Shown: one piece after another, positions 9,426-18,251 of the stretch | How the letters are laid out: each line of letters starts with the position of its first letter | Position numbering within the stretch: position 1 is the stretch's first letter | Source of the DNA: Curtobacterium flaccumfaciens | GTDB lineage: Bacteria > Actinomycetota > Actinomycetes > Actinomycetales > Microbacteriaceae | Assembly (NCBI RefSeq): GCF_004361695.1 | Contig: NZ_SNVW01000002.1 | Coordinates: 1-64,000 of the forward strand | DNA: 64,000 bases | Reading direction: 5' to 3' | Position numbers and translations under genes: made by a program | The notes under the pieces: model-generated | Database searches by the model: none | What the model was told of the DNA's origin: nothing | Seen by the model: the letters and a program-made list of their open reading frames with translations, nothing else

Positions 9426-11245
9426 GCGGTTTCCCCCGTCATGTCGGCGTCCTCGTCGTCCCAGGTGGGTGCGAGGGCCTGGGCGTACTCGATGGACGAG
9501 TTGCTGACGCCCTGCGGGACCATCGGCCAGACCATCGAGTCGCGGCTCACGACGAAGTCGATCACCACTGGGCGGTCGTTGGTCTCGAGGGCGAGCTGGA
9601 TCGCGGCGTCGACCTCATCCGCCTTCTCGACGCGGATGCCGAGGGCACCGTAGGCGTCGGCGAGCTTCACGAAGTCCGGGACCCGGCGGGTGCCGTGACC
9701 CGTCTGCAGGTCGGTGAAGGAGTGCCGGCCGTCGTAGAACAGCGTCTGCCACTGCCGCACCATGCCGAGCGACGAGTTGTTGATGATCGCGACCTTGATC
9801 GGGATGTCGTTGATGACGCAGGTCGCGAGTTCCTGGTTGGTCATCTGGAAGCAGCCGTCGCCGTCGATCGCCCAGACCACGCGGTCCGGCTCGGCGACCT
9901 TCGCGCCCATCGCGGCGGGCACCGAGTAGCCCATCGTGCCGGCGCCGCCGGAGTTCAGCCAGGCGTTCGGCCGCTCGTACTTGATGAACTGCGCGGACCA
10001 CATCTGGTGCTGTCCGACCCCGGAGGCGAAGACGCCCTCCGGCCCGGTGAGGTCGCCGATGCGCTTGATGATCGCCTGCGGCGCGAGGAGTCCGTCGGTC
10101 GGCTCGGCGTACCCGAGCGGGAAGTCGACCTTGAGCTGCTCGAGCTTCGCCCACCACTCGGCCGTGGATGCGCGGTCCTCGACGGCGATGCCGCCCCAGG
10201 CGTCGAGCAGGTCGGCCAGGACCTCGCGCGCGTCGCCCACGATCGGGACGTCGGCGAAGCGGATCTTCGAGATCTCGGCGGGGTCGATGTCGACGTGCAC
10301 GACCTTGGCGTTCGGCGCGAACTCGTCGGCCTTGCCGGTCACCCGGTCGTCGAAGCGTGCGCCGAGGGCGATGATGAGGTCGCTGTCCTGCAGCCCGAGC
10401 ACGGCCGGCACCGTGCCGTGCATGCCGGGCATGCCGAGGTGCTGCGGGTGCGAGTCGGGGAAGGCACCACGGGCCATCAGCGTCGTGACGACCGGCGCAC
10501 CGGTGGCCTCGGCGAAGCGCAGCAGCTCGGCGGTCGCACGGGAGCGGATGACGCCACCGCCGACGTAGAGCACCGGGCGCTCGGCCTCGGCGAGGAGCTG
10601 CGCCGCCGCGGCGATCTGCTTGCCGTGCGCCTTGGTGACCGGGCGGTAGCCGGGCAGGTCGATCTTCGGCGGCCAGACGTAGGGCGCCGACTTCTGCTGG
10701 GCGTCCTTCGTGATGTCCACCAGCACGGGGCCCGGGCGTCCGGTCGTCGCGATGAGGTGCGCCGCGGCGAGGGTCGCCGGCACGTCGGCCGGGTCGGTCA
10801 CCAGGAACGAGTGCTTCGTGATCGGCATCGTGATGCCGACGATGTCCGCCTCTTGGAAGGCGTCCGTGCCCATCAGGGTCGAGAACACCTGGCCGGTGAT
10901 CGCGATGAACGGCACCGAGTCCATGTAGGCGTCGGCGATGGCGGTGACGAGGTTCGTCGCGCCGGGACCGGAGGTCGCGATGGCGACGCCGACCTTGCCG
11001 GACGCCGAGGCGTAGCCCTCGGCGGCGTGGCCGGCGCCCTGCTCGTGACGGACCAGGATGTGGCGGATCGTCGTGGACGCCATCAGCTCGTCGTAGAACG
11101 GGATGATGGCACCGCCCGGCAGGCCGAAGACGTCGGTGATCCCGAGGTGCTCGAGCGTCCGGAGGACGGCTCCCGAGCCGGTCAGGATCTCTGGCGTCCG
11201 GCGTGCACCGGCGGCCGCGGACAGCGGAGTGGCTTCCGTGGGCAT
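9422..11245 (-). CDS. ilvB: Acetolactate synthase large (catalytic) subunit
   Basis: IlvB is the thiamine-diphosphate enzyme that condenses pyruvate with pyruvate or 2-oxobutyrate. From the ATG at 11245 it has 607 residues. Visible are the N-terminal TPP-binding glutamate region ([16 protein letters not shown]...[15 protein letters not shown]), the central FAD-type domain and the C-terminal TPP motif [14 protein letters not shown]. An upstream in-frame extension is rejected because it has no domain content and runs through the ilvD end; AAGGACC precedes the chosen ATG. It lies 46 nt behind ilvD. TAGCGT overlaps the ilvD stop codon and could act as a secondary -10. Confidence 0.97.
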   Translation of the reverse strand: MPTEATPLSAAAGARRTPEILTGSGAVLRTLEHLGITDVFGLPGGAIIPFYDELMASTTIRHILVRHEQGAGHAAEGYASASGKVGVAIATSGPGATNLVTAIADAYMDSVPFIAITGQVFSTLMGTDAFQEADIVGITMPITKHSFLVTDPADVPATLAAAHLIATTGRPGPVLVDITKDAQQKSAPYVWPPKIDLPGYRPVTKAHGKQIAAAAQLLAEAERPVLYVGGGVIRSRATAELLRFAEATGAPVVTTLMARGAFPDSHPQHLGMPGMHGTVPAVLGLQDSDLIIALGARFDDRVTGKADEFAPNAKVVHVDIDPAEISKIRFADVPIVGDAREVLADLLDAWGGIAVEDRASTAEWWAKLEQLKVDFPLGYAEPTDGLLAPQAIIKRIGDLTGPEGVFASGVGQHQMWSAQFIKYERPNAWLNSGGAGTMGYSVPAAMGAKVAEPDRVVWAIDGDGCFQMTNQELATCVINDIPIKVAIINNSSLGMVRQWQTLFYDGRHSFTDLQTGHGTRRVPDFVKLADAYGALGIRVEKADEVDAAIQLALETNDRPVVIDFVVSRDSMVWPMVPQGVSNSSIEYAQALAPTWDDEDADMTGETA

Positions 11246-11291
11246 GAGGTGGTCCTTGCCTGGAGAGGTGGCGATGGTGCGTGTGTCGACG

Positions 11292-12986
11292 CTAGCCCGT
11301 GACCGCGCCCTTGGCGGCGGACTGGACGAGCTTCGCGAACTTCGCGAGGACTCCGCGGGTGTAGCGCGGGGGCAGCGGGGCCCAGCCTTCGCGGCGGGCT
11401 TCCAGCTCGGCGTCGTCGACCAGTAGGTCGAGCGTGCGAGCCGCGATGTCGACACGGATGCGGTCGCCATCGCGCACGAATGCGACTGGACCTGCGTCCA
11501 CCGCTTCCGGTGCGATGTGGCCGATGCACAGGCCGGTTGTGCCGCCTGAGAATCGTCCGTCCGTCAACAGTAGTACATCCTTGCCGAGGCCCGCGCCCTT
11601 GATGGCGGCGGTGATGGCGAGCATCTCCCGCATGCCGGGGCCGCCCTTCGGGCCCTCGTAGCGGATGACGACGACGTCGCCCTTCTGGATCTTCCCCTCG
11701 GTGAGGGCGTCCATCGCGGCACGCTCGCGGTCGAACACGCGCGCCGGGCCCTCGAACACCTCGGCGTCGAAGCCGGCGGTCTTCACCACGGCGCCCTCCG
11801 GCGCGAACGAACCCTGCAGGATCGTCAGACCGCCGGTGGCGTGGATCGGGTTGTCGAGCTTGCGGAAGACCTCGCCGTCGAGCTCCGGCGGGTCGATCTC
11901 GGCGAGGTTCTCGGCGAGGGTCTTGCCCGTCACGGTCATGACGTCGCCGTGCAGCAGCCCGGCGTCGAGCAGCGCCTTCATGATCACCGGGATGCCGCCG
12001 TTGCGGTCCACGTCGACCATGACGTACTTGCCGAACGGCTTCATGTCGGCGAGGTGCGGGACCTTCGAGCCGATGCGGTTGAAGTCGTCGAGGGAGAGCT
12101 CGACCTCGGCCTCGTGCGCGATCGCCAGCAGGTGGAGGACGACGTTGGTGGAGCCTCCGAGCGCCATGGCGACGGCGATGGCGTTCTCGAAGGCCTCCTT
12201 CGTGAGGATCTGACGCGCGGTGATGCCCTTGCGGAGCATGTTCACCACGGCCTCGCCGGAGCGGTGCGCGTAGTAGTCGCGACGACGGTCGGCGCTGGGC
12301 GGCGCGGCACTGCCCGGCAGGGACATGCCGAGCGCCTCGGCGACGGACGCCATCGTGTTCGCGGTGTACATCCCGCCGCAGGCGCCTTCGCCCGGGACGA
12401 TCGCACACTCGATCTTCTTGAGCTCCTCTTCGCTCATCGTGCCGGCCTTGCACGCACCGACGCCCTCGAAGGAGTCGATGATCGTGACCTCCTTGAAAGA
12501 GCCGTCGGCCTGCTTCACGTAGCCCGGCATGACCGAGCCCGCGTAGAGGAAGACGCTCGCCAGGTCGAGGCGCGCGGCGGCCATGAGCATGCCGGGGAGC
12601 GACTTGTCGCAGCCGGCGAGCAGGACGGTGCCGTCCAGGCGCTCGGCGTTCACGACGGTCTCGACGCTGTCCGCGATGACCTCGCGCGAGACGAGGGAGA
12701 AGTGCATGCCCTCGTGGCCCATCGAGATGCCGTCGGAGACGGAGATGGTGCCGAACTGGAGCGGGTACCCGCCGCCGGAGTGCACGCCCTCCTTCGCCCC
12801 CTGCGCGAGGCGGTCGAGGGAGAGGTTGCACGGGGTGATCTCGTTCCAGGACGAGGCGATGCCGATCTGCGGCTTCTCCCAGTCCTCGTCCCCCATGCCG
12901 ACGGCCCGGAGCATGCCACGCGAGGTGGTCGCTTCGATCCCGTCGGTGACGACCCGGCTGCGCGGCTTGACGTCGATATCAGGCAT
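11292..12986 (-). CDS. ilvD: Dihydroxy-acid dehydratase
   Basis: IlvD dehydrates 2,3-dihydroxy acids to 2-oxo acids for valine and isoleucine using an Fe-S cluster. The 564 residues show the three cluster cysteines in NEITPCN (about 53), [11 protein letters not shown] (about 124) and [12 protein letters not shown] (about 197). It heads ilvD-ilvB-ilvN-ilvC. The start at 12986 lies 6 nt after a TAGACT -10, so its mRNA is probably leaderless and controlled by a palindrome just upstream. The segment around 11420-11585, which includes [12 protein letters not shown], uses many codons ending in A or T, unlike the rest of the gene. Confidence 0.97.
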   Translation of the reverse strand: MPDIDVKPRSRVVTDGIEATTSRGMLRAVGMGDEDWEKPQIGIASSWNEITPCNLSLDRLAQGAKEGVHSGGGYPLQFGTISVSDGISMGHEGMHFSLVSREVIADSVETVVNAERLDGTVLLAGCDKSLPGMLMAAARLDLASVFLYAGSVMPGYVKQADGSFKEVTIIDSFEGVGACKAGTMSEEELKKIECAIVPGEGACGGMYTANTMASVAEALGMSLPGSAAPPSADRRRDYYAHRSGEAVVNMLRKGITARQILTKEAFENAIAVAMALGGSTNVVLHLLAIAHEAEVELSLDDFNRIGSKVPHLADMKPFGKYVMVDVDRNGGIPVIMKALLDAGLLHGDVMTVTGKTLAENLAEIDPPELDGEVFRKLDNPIHATGGLTILQGSFAPEGAVVKTAGFDAEVFEGPARVFDRERAAMDALTEGKIQKGDVVVIRYEGPKGGPGMREMLAITAAIKGAGLGKDVLLLTDGRFSGGTTGLCIGHIAPEAVDAGPVAFVRDGDRIRVDIAARTLDLLVDDAELEARREGWAPLPPRYTRGVLAKFAKLVQSAAKGAVTG

Positions 12987-12992
12987 GGAGCG

Positions 12993-13020
12993 AGTCTAGG
13001 CGCAGTTGGGATACCAACTG
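12993..13020 (-). promoter_or_regulatory. ilvD promoter with an 18-bp palindromic operator
   Basis: The -10 TAGACT (plus 12993-12998) ends 6 nt before the ilvD ATG. Four bases upstream sits the palindrome CAGTTGG-GATA-CCAACTG (13003-13020), covering the -35 and spacer. The TTGG(N)CCAA pattern resembles GntR-type operators. Placement over the -35 suggests repression. No regulator gene is adjacent. Confidence 0.6.
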
Positions 13021-13051
13021 GACAACATCATGCGTCCGCATGGTGATGATC

Positions 13052-13069
13052 GGGCCTGGAGGCGCGTGG
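13052..13069. repeat. Single-arm remnant of family A palindrome
   Basis: GGCCTGGAGGCGCG and a few flanking bases match one arm of the family A element, but no opposite arm follows. It lies between the end of otsB (13078) and the ilvD promoter. Confidence 0.6.
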
Positions 13070-13077
13070 CGGCCTGG

Positions 13078-13860
13078 TCAGCGCGTCGCCCGGAGGCGCG
13101 CCAGCTGCTTCAGGACGTCGGTCAGCGCCGCGGGATCGGCGATCCGGTAGCGGGCCAGCGTGTCGCCCTCCCCCACCTTCACCCCGACGTCGCCGTCGCC
13201 GAGGACGCGGAAGCCGTCCTCGTCGGTGACGTCGTCACCGGCGAAGAACACCGCGTCGGCGCCGCGCAGTTCGCGCAGTCGCGCGATCGCGTCGCCCTTC
13301 GTCACGTGCCGGACGGCGAACTCGACGATGTCCTTGCCGCCGCGCTCGAGGACGTCCGCTTCGGCGTCGTGCGCCGCGCGGCTCGCCGCCGCGTTCGCCT
13401 CGGCGGCGACCTCGGCACGCACCCGACGGGTGTGCACGCCGTGTCCGGCCGGCTTGTGCTCGATGACGACGCCCGGGAACCGCGCGCCGACCTCGTCGAG
13501 CGCCGCCCCGATGCGGGCGACACGGGCGACCTCGTCGTCCGAGAGCGCCGCCTCGTCGTGCCCGTCGACGCGCCACTCGACGCCGTGCGACCCGACCAGG
13601 GCCATGTCGGCCGGCGCGTGCGTGACCGCGGCGAGGCTGCCGAGCGGACGACCGGAGACGAGCACGACCTCGGTGTCCTTCGCGCGCTGCAGGGTGAGGA
13701 CGGCCGCCCAGGAGCCGGGGAGCGCCCCGACCTCGGACGGGTCGTCGGCGAAGGGCGCGAGGGTGCCGTCGAAGTCGAGGGCGACGAGCAGTCGCGGCGC
13801 AGCCGCGAGCGTCTCGAGAGCCGCCGTCAGGTCGGTCGTCGCGGTGGTCTCGTCACGCAT
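13078..13860 (-). CDS. otsB: Trehalose-6-phosphate phosphatase
   Basis: OtsB removes phosphate from trehalose 6-phosphate to give trehalose, a compatible solute. From the ATG at 13860 the protein has 260 residues of the HAD superfamily: motif I LLVALDFDGTLAPF with Asp29 and Asp31, GRPLGSL in the middle and motif IV GDDVTDEDGF near the C-terminus. The longer upstream frame has no domain content. The start overlaps the otsA end by eight bases (ATGCGTGA), so the two enzymes are translated as a coupled pair. A half-copy of repeat family A follows the stop. Confidence 0.95.
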   Translation of the reverse strand: MRDETTATTDLTAALETLAAAPRLLVALDFDGTLAPFADDPSEVGALPGSWAAVLTLQRAKDTEVVLVSGRPLGSLAAVTHAPADMALVGSHGVEWRVDGHDEAALSDDEVARVARIGAALDEVGARFPGVVIEHKPAGHGVHTRRVRAEVAAEANAAASRAAHDAEADVLERGGKDIVEFAVRHVTKGDAIARLRELRGADAVFFAGDDVTDEDGFRVLGDGDVGVKVGEGDTLARYRIADPAALTDVLKQLARLRATR

Positions 13861-15445
13861 CACGTGCCTCCCGGGTGTCCTCGGCGGCACGCGCGGTCTG
13901 GGCGTCCTCGTCGAAGATGGACATGTTGTCGGTCTGCGCCTCGCGGTGCCGGTCGGACGGCTCCGTGGCGGACGGGTCGATCTGCGCGTCCCGCGGGGCG
14001 TGCCGATCGAGCGCCTCGAGGAAGGACCGCGACCAGCGGGCCACGTCGTTGTCGCGGACCCGCTTGCGGAGCGCACGCATGCGGGTCGAGCGCTCGCGGC
14101 GCGGCATCTCGATGGCGCGCTGGATCGAGTCCTTGAGCGCCCCGATGTCGTGCGGGTTCACGATGACGGCCTGCTTCAGCTCGTCGGCGGCGCCGGCGAA
14201 CTCGGAGAGGATGAGCACGCCGTCGTTGTCGAACCGGGCCGCCACGTACTCCTTCGCCACGAGGTTCATGCCGTCGCGGAGCGCGGTGACGAGCATGATG
14301 TCGGCGGCGAGGTAGAGCGCCACCATCTCCTCGCGCGGGTAGCCGTGGTGCAGGTACGCGATCGGCTGGTGCCCGATCACGCCGAGGTCGCCGTTGATGC
14401 GTCCGACGGTGAGCTCGATCTCGTCGCGGAGCGTCGCGTACGTGTCGACGCGCTCACGACTCGGGCTGGCGACCTGGACGAGGGTGGCGTCCTCCACCGC
14501 GATGCGGCCGTCCTCGACGAGTTCGCCGAAGGCCTTGATGCGGTGCCGGATGCCCTTCGTGTAGTCGAGCCGGTCGACGCCGAGCAGCACGGTCTTCGGG
14601 TTGCCGAGGCTCGCGCGGATCTCGCGGGCACGCTCCTGCACCTCGGGGCGGTGCGCGATCTCCTCGAAGCCGGCGGCGTCGATCGAGATCGGGAAGTGCC
14701 GCGCCTCGACGTGGCGGACCGTGATGCCCTTGCGGCTGCGCGGCGCTGCCGGGTCGTCGACCGGGACGTCGATCGTCGACCCCTTGGTCGTGTACCCCTT
14801 GATGTGCCGGACGGCGCGGAGGAAGTCGCTGGCGTCGTCGTGGCGCTGGAAGCCGATGACGTCCGCGCCGAGGAGCCCGTCGAGGATCTGCGCACGCCAC
14901 GGCAGCTGCGCGTAGATGCCGACCGGCGGGAACGGGATGTGGTTGAAGAAGCCGATGGTGAGGTCGGGGCGGCGCTCCCGCAGCAGCGCCGGCACGAGCT
15001 GCAGCTGGTAGTCCTGCACCCAGACGATGCCGTCCTGCTCGACGATCTCGACGATCTGGTCGGCGAAGCGCTCGTTGACCCGCTGGTACGCGTTCCACCA
15101 GTCGCGGTGGTAGCTCGGGTGCTCGATGACGTCGTGGTAGAGCGGCCAGAGGGTGTCGTTGCTGAAGCCCTCGTAGTAGTCCTCGACGTCGGACCCGCTG
15201 AGCGGGACGGGGACGATGTGGATGCCCTCGTTGTCGAACGGCGCGACCTCGACGTCGGGCTGTCCGACCCAGCCGACCCAGGCCCCGTCGTTCGCGCGCA
15301 TCACCGGCTCGAGCGCGGTGACGAGGCCACCGGGCGAGTGCCGCCAGCCCTCGTTGCCGTCCTCGTCGACGACGCGGTCCACCGGCAGGCGGTTGGAGGC
15401 GACGACGAAGGAGTACCGGGTCTGTTCGGTGCGCGGTGATGCCAT
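13853..15445 (-). CDS. otsA: Trehalose-6-phosphate synthase (GT20)
   Basis: OtsA transfers glucose from a nucleotide sugar to glucose 6-phosphate. The 530-residue protein from the ATG at 15445 has the GT20 landmarks: ASNRLPVDRV and SPGGLVTALEPV at the N-terminus, WVQDYQLQLVPALLRERRPD, GFFNHIPFPP, LGVDRLDYTKGI and RDGMNLVAKEYVAAR, with ILSEFAGAADELK carrying the donor-binding residues. The C-terminal tail after about residue 475 is polar and variable. It is coupled to otsB. A -10-like TAACTT lies about 50 nt upstream, in the 186-bp region shared with the divergent corA gene. Confidence 0.96.
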   Translation of the reverse strand: MASPRTEQTRYSFVVASNRLPVDRVVDEDGNEGWRHSPGGLVTALEPVMRANDGAWVGWVGQPDVEVAPFDNEGIHIVPVPLSGSDVEDYYEGFSNDTLWPLYHDVIEHPSYHRDWWNAYQRVNERFADQIVEIVEQDGIVWVQDYQLQLVPALLRERRPDLTIGFFNHIPFPPVGIYAQLPWRAQILDGLLGADVIGFQRHDDASDFLRAVRHIKGYTTKGSTIDVPVDDPAAPRSRKGITVRHVEARHFPISIDAAGFEEIAHRPEVQERAREIRASLGNPKTVLLGVDRLDYTKGIRHRIKAFGELVEDGRIAVEDATLVQVASPSRERVDTYATLRDEIELTVGRINGDLGVIGHQPIAYLHHGYPREEMVALYLAADIMLVTALRDGMNLVAKEYVAARFDNDGVLILSEFAGAADELKQAVIVNPHDIGALKDSIQRAIEMPRRERSTRMRALRKRVRDNDVARWSRSFLEALDRHAPRDAQIDPSATEPSDRHREAQTDNMSIFDEDAQTARAAEDTREARDA

Positions 15446-15618
15446 GGGGTGGTGGGGTCTCCGTTCCGCCCGGCTCGTGCGCCGGGTCCAGCCGTAAGTT
15501 ACCAGCGCACCGACAGCGGATTCACGGTGGTTCGGCGGGTTGTCGCCGCTCGCTGACGATCCGGACAGCCTGCGCGCCCCGTCCGGGCCCACCGGGGTGG
15601 GCGCTGCCGCCCGCTCAC

Positions 15619-15624
15619 TAGGCT
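15619..15624 (+). promoter_or_regulatory. -10 box of a leaderless promoter for the CorA gene
   Basis: TAGGCT ends 7 nt before the ATG at 15632. The transcript would start at or next to the start codon. Confidence 0.6.
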
Positions 15625-15631
15625 CGTCGGC

Positions 15632-16603
15632 ATGGTCGTGACACGTGCGTGGCGGAACGGGAACGCGTCGGAACGGGACTTCCCGGTCGACCGGGTATCC
15701 GACCTCATCGGCGCCGACGACACCTTCGTGTGGGTCGACTACACCGACCCGCGCGCCGCCGACCTCGAGCAGGTCGAGGAGGAACTCGGCATCCACGCGC
15801 TCGCCGTCGAGGACGCCGTGGAGCGCGGGCAGCGGCCGAAGCTCGACCGGTACCGCGACAGCCTCTTCCTGGTCGTCTACGACGTCGACGGCCTCGACGC
15901 CGACGGGGAACTCGTCACCCACGAGGTGAAGGCGTTCGTCACGCGGCAGGCCCTCGTCACGATCCACGGCGCCGACGTCGACACCGGGGCGGTCGAACGA
16001 CGGCTCGACGCGAACGCCGACATGGCGGACCACGGGGTCCCGTGGCTCGTGTGGGGGCTGCTCGACGCCGTCACCGACCACGCCACGAGCACCGTCGAGG
16101 ACATCGAGCGCCGGATCGACGAGCTCGAGGACGACCTGTTCGAGCACGGCGACCCCCGTGCGCAGCAGATCCAGCGCCGGTCGTTCCGGCTCCGGAAGGC
16201 GCTCGGGGTCCTCCGTCGTCAGGTCGTCCCCACCCGGGACAGCGTCGCCTCGCTGCTGCACGGCGACGCCGAGACGATCTCCGACGGGATCCGTCCGTAC
16301 TTCCGCGACGTCGAGGACCACCTGCAGTCGATCGCCGACTCCGTCGACCAGCTGCGGGACGCGGTGTCGAGCGTCCTCGACACCAACCTCAACCTCGCGT
16401 CGAACCGGCAGAACACGGTGATGAAGAAGGTGACGAGCTGGGCGGCGATCATCGCGATCCCCACGGCGATCACGGGGTTCTTCGGGCAGAACGTGACGTT
16501 CCCGGGCGAGGGGCAGTGGGGCGGGCTCTTCGCGTCGCTGGCCCTGATCGTGGCGTCGTCGCTCGTGCTCTACCGGGTGTTCAAGGCGAAGGACTGGCTC
16601 TAG
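15632..16603 (+). CDS. corA: CorA-family magnesium/divalent cation transporter
   Basis: The 323-residue protein has the CorA layout: an N-terminal alpha/beta cytoplasmic domain, a long helical stalk (about 140-255) and two C-terminal transmembrane helices (about 266-285 and 295-315), ending in a basic tail. The family signature after the first helix is usually YGMN; here it reads GFFGQNV, so Met is replaced by Gln. I recall GQN variants in actinobacterial CorA homologues, and they may move other divalent cations; the cation cannot be inferred. The gene stands alone with a leaderless-type promoter, divergent from otsA. Confidence 0.9.
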   Translation: MVVTRAWRNGNASERDFPVDRVSDLIGADDTFVWVDYTDPRAADLEQVEEELGIHALAVEDAVERGQRPKLDRYRDSLFLVVYDVDGLDADGELVTHEVKAFVTRQALVTIHGADVDTGAVERRLDANADMADHGVPWLVWGLLDAVTDHATSTVEDIERRIDELEDDLFEHGDPRAQQIQRRSFRLRKALGVLRRQVVPTRDSVASLLHGDAETISDGIRPYFRDVEDHLQSIADSVDQLRDAVSSVLDTNLNLASNRQNTVMKKVTSWAAIIAIPTAITGFFGQNVTFPGEGQWGGLFASLALIVASSLVLYRVFKAKDWL

Positions 16604-16617
16604 CCCGGGGCGCGCCC

Positions 16618-16634
16618 CCTCGCACCGTGCGAGG
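16618..16634. terminator. Short inverted repeat between convergent genes
   Basis: CCTCGCAC-C-GTGCGAGG lies between the stops of corA (+) and the permease (-). It can form a 6-bp stem with a 5-nt loop in either direction, so it may serve as a bidirectional terminator. Confidence 0.45.
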
Positions 16635-16661
16635 CGCACGCGACGCACGCGACGCCCGCGC

Positions 16662-17813
16662 CTACAGGCGCAGCGCCAGCACGCCCGCCACGACGGTCAG
16701 CGGCGCGACCACGCACCCGAGCGCCATGTACTTCCCCCACGACAGGTGCACGCCCTCGGACGAGAGCCGGGCGTGCCAGAGCAGCGTCGCGAGCGAGGCC
16801 CACGGCGTGATGAGGCACCCCGCGTTCACGCCGACGAGGAGCGCCGCGTAGCGCAGGGCCTCGTGCCCCGCGGCCGGCTCGAGCACAAGGTAGGCAGGCA
16901 GGTTGTCGATCGCGTTCGCCGCCAGCGCCCCGGCCCCGCCGAGGACGAGGAGCGACCCGGTCCCCGTGCCGCCGGACAGCGCCTGCACGATCGGGTCGGT
17001 GAGCCCCGTGGTGTGCAGCGTCTCGACCACGACGAACAGCCCCGCCGCGAACACCAGCGTCGACCACGGCACCCGCGACGGCTTGAGCTCCGAGGGCGCT
17101 CGGAACGCGGCGACGGCGACGAGCAGCACAGCCGCGGCGATCGCGGCGATCCACACGGTGACACCGGCGGTGAGGGCGATGACGAGGGCGACGAGCACCC
17201 CGGACGCGGACCAGAAGAACACCGGGTCGGTCGCCTGGCGCACGGACACCGGCGTGTAGCGGCCGAACAGCTTGCCGCGGAACACCACGAGGAGCACCGC
17301 GCACGGCACGACCACCCCGGCGAGCGCCGCCCACACCATCAGGCCGGCGAACGGGATCGGTCCGTCGAGCCCGATCCGGTCGACGGCGAGCAGGTTCGTC
17401 AGGTTCGACACCGGCAGCAGCAGGGACGCGGTGTTCGCGAGCCACACCGTCGTCAGTGCGAACGGCATCGGCGGCAGGCCGACCCGGCGCGCGAGCGTGA
17501 TGACGATCGGGGTGAGGAGCACCGCGGTGGTGTCGATCGACAGGAAGACGGTGCACACGACGGCGAGCACGACGACCGCGCCCCAGAGCCCGATCGTGCG
17601 GCCACCGCCGACGCGCGCGGCGAGGTCGGCGAGCCGGTCGAACACCCCGGCGTCGGCCGCCAGTTCGGCGACGATCGTGAGTCCGAGCACGAACGCCAGC
17701 ACCGGGACGACCCGGTCGGCGAGGGTGGCGAGGTCGGACAGGGGCAGCAGGCCGAGGGCGACGCAGACCGCGCCGACCACGAGCAGGGCTCCCCCGATGA
17801 CGGCCTGACGCAA
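16662..17813 (-). CDS. ArsB/SLC13-like ion permease
   Basis: This is a polytopic membrane protein of about 383 residues with roughly ten hydrophobic segments and the features of the ion transporter superfamily: FLSIDTTAVLLTPIVITLARR, LANTASLLLPVSNLTNLL and a repeat in the C-terminal half, NAIDNLPAYL. It resembles arsenite effluxers (ArsB) and SLC13 carboxylate carriers; substrate unknown, and no ars genes are adjacent. The longest open frame would begin at 17951, inside the divergent gene. I prefer the TTG at 17813, which has AAGGAG six nt upstream; a GTG at about 17831 is the alternative. Confidence 0.8.
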   Translation of the reverse strand: MRQAVIGGALLVVGAVCVALGLLPLSDLATLADRVVPVLAFVLGLTIVAELAADAGVFDRLADLAARVGGGRTIGLWGAVVVLAVVCTVFLSIDTTAVLLTPIVITLARRVGLPPMPFALTTVWLANTASLLLPVSNLTNLLAVDRIGLDGPIPFAGLMVWAALAGVVVPCAVLLVVFRGKLFGRYTPVSVRQATDPVFFWSASGVLVALVIALTAGVTVWIAAIAAAVLLVAVAAFRAPSELKPSRVPWSTLVFAAGLFVVVETLHTTGLTDPIVQALSGGTGTGSLLVLGGAGALAANAIDNLPAYLVLEPAAGHEALRYAALLVGVNAGCLITPWASLATLLWHARLSSEGVHLSWGKYMALGCVVAPLTVVAGVLALRL

Positions 17814-17907
17814 CGGCGGCTCCTTGGACGAGTGCACCGGCAGGGCGACCGGCGGCGCTCCAATGTACTGGCCGGTAGCGTTGACGGGACGACGACAGGA
17901 GGAACCC

Positions 17908-18099
17908 GTGCGGAAGTTCATGTTCAACGGTGCCGTGTGGAGCTCGATCATCAGCGGCTACAGCGTGGTGCAGACGACCCGGCAGGGCCCGCGTGACTGG
18001 CGCCTGGCGCTGACGTGGGTGGCGTGGCTGGCGACGACGATCGTCGCGATCGGCACGGTCGTCGAGGACGACCGCGCCGTCAAGGCGCGGCAGCCCTAG
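17908..18099 (+). CDS. Small membrane protein, function unknown
   Basis: The 63-residue protein starts with GTG at 17908, five nt after an AGGAGG ribosome site, giving MRKFMFNGAVWSSIIS. One hydrophobic helix spans about residues 33-53 (LALTWVAWLATTIVAIGTVV), and the tail is charged. The RKGPRDW-type segment (RQGPRDWRLAL) is reminiscent of short uncharacterised proteins of Microbacteriaceae. It is divergent from the permease; the two share about 95 bp upstream. An ATG in the same frame at 17824 would add a tail without a ribosome site and is rejected. Confidence 0.75.
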   Translation: MRKFMFNGAVWSSIISGYSVVQTTRQGPRDWRLALTWVAWLATTIVAIGTVVEDDRAVKARQP

Positions 18100-18178
18100 G
18101 GGCCGCGCAGCCTTCGGGCGCGCGCAGCCAAGGCGCGCGCATCCCGAGGGCGCGCAGCCGAGGGCGCCGGGACGCGAC
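18100..18178. repeat. Degenerate GC-rich tandem repeat
   Basis: Imperfect repeats of the type GGGCGCGCAGCC with spacers of about ten bases fill the stretch after the small membrane protein. No coding content is seen. Confidence 0.5.
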
Positions 18179-18181
18179 CGG

Positions 18182-18233
18182 ACGACGGACTGGAGGCACG
18201 TGGCGGGTTCGCCACGTGCCTCCGGTCCGTCGT
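18182..18233. terminator. Family A palindrome between convergent genes
   Basis: Arms of 24 nt with one mismatch (18182-18205 and 18210-18233; GGAGGCACGTGGCG core) enclose a 4-nt loop. It lies between the ends of the small membrane protein (+) and mscS (-) and would act in both directions. It differs from most copies in having GGAGGCACG instead of GGAGGCGCG, matched by a compensating change in the other arm. Confidence 0.8.
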
Positions 18234-18251
18234 GGGGTCACGCCCAGGGCG

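Noticed and set aside
9422..11470. Longer IlvB from an upstream in-frame start
   Set aside because: The extra 75 residues are Ser/Arg-rich, overlap the end of ilvD and lack family similarity; a ribosome site precedes the ATG at 11245.
12987..13077. Leader-peptide attenuator upstream of ilvD
   Set aside because: The -10 ends 6 nt before the ATG, so no transcribed leader exists, and no Val/Ile/Leu-rich short frame with alternative hairpins is seen.
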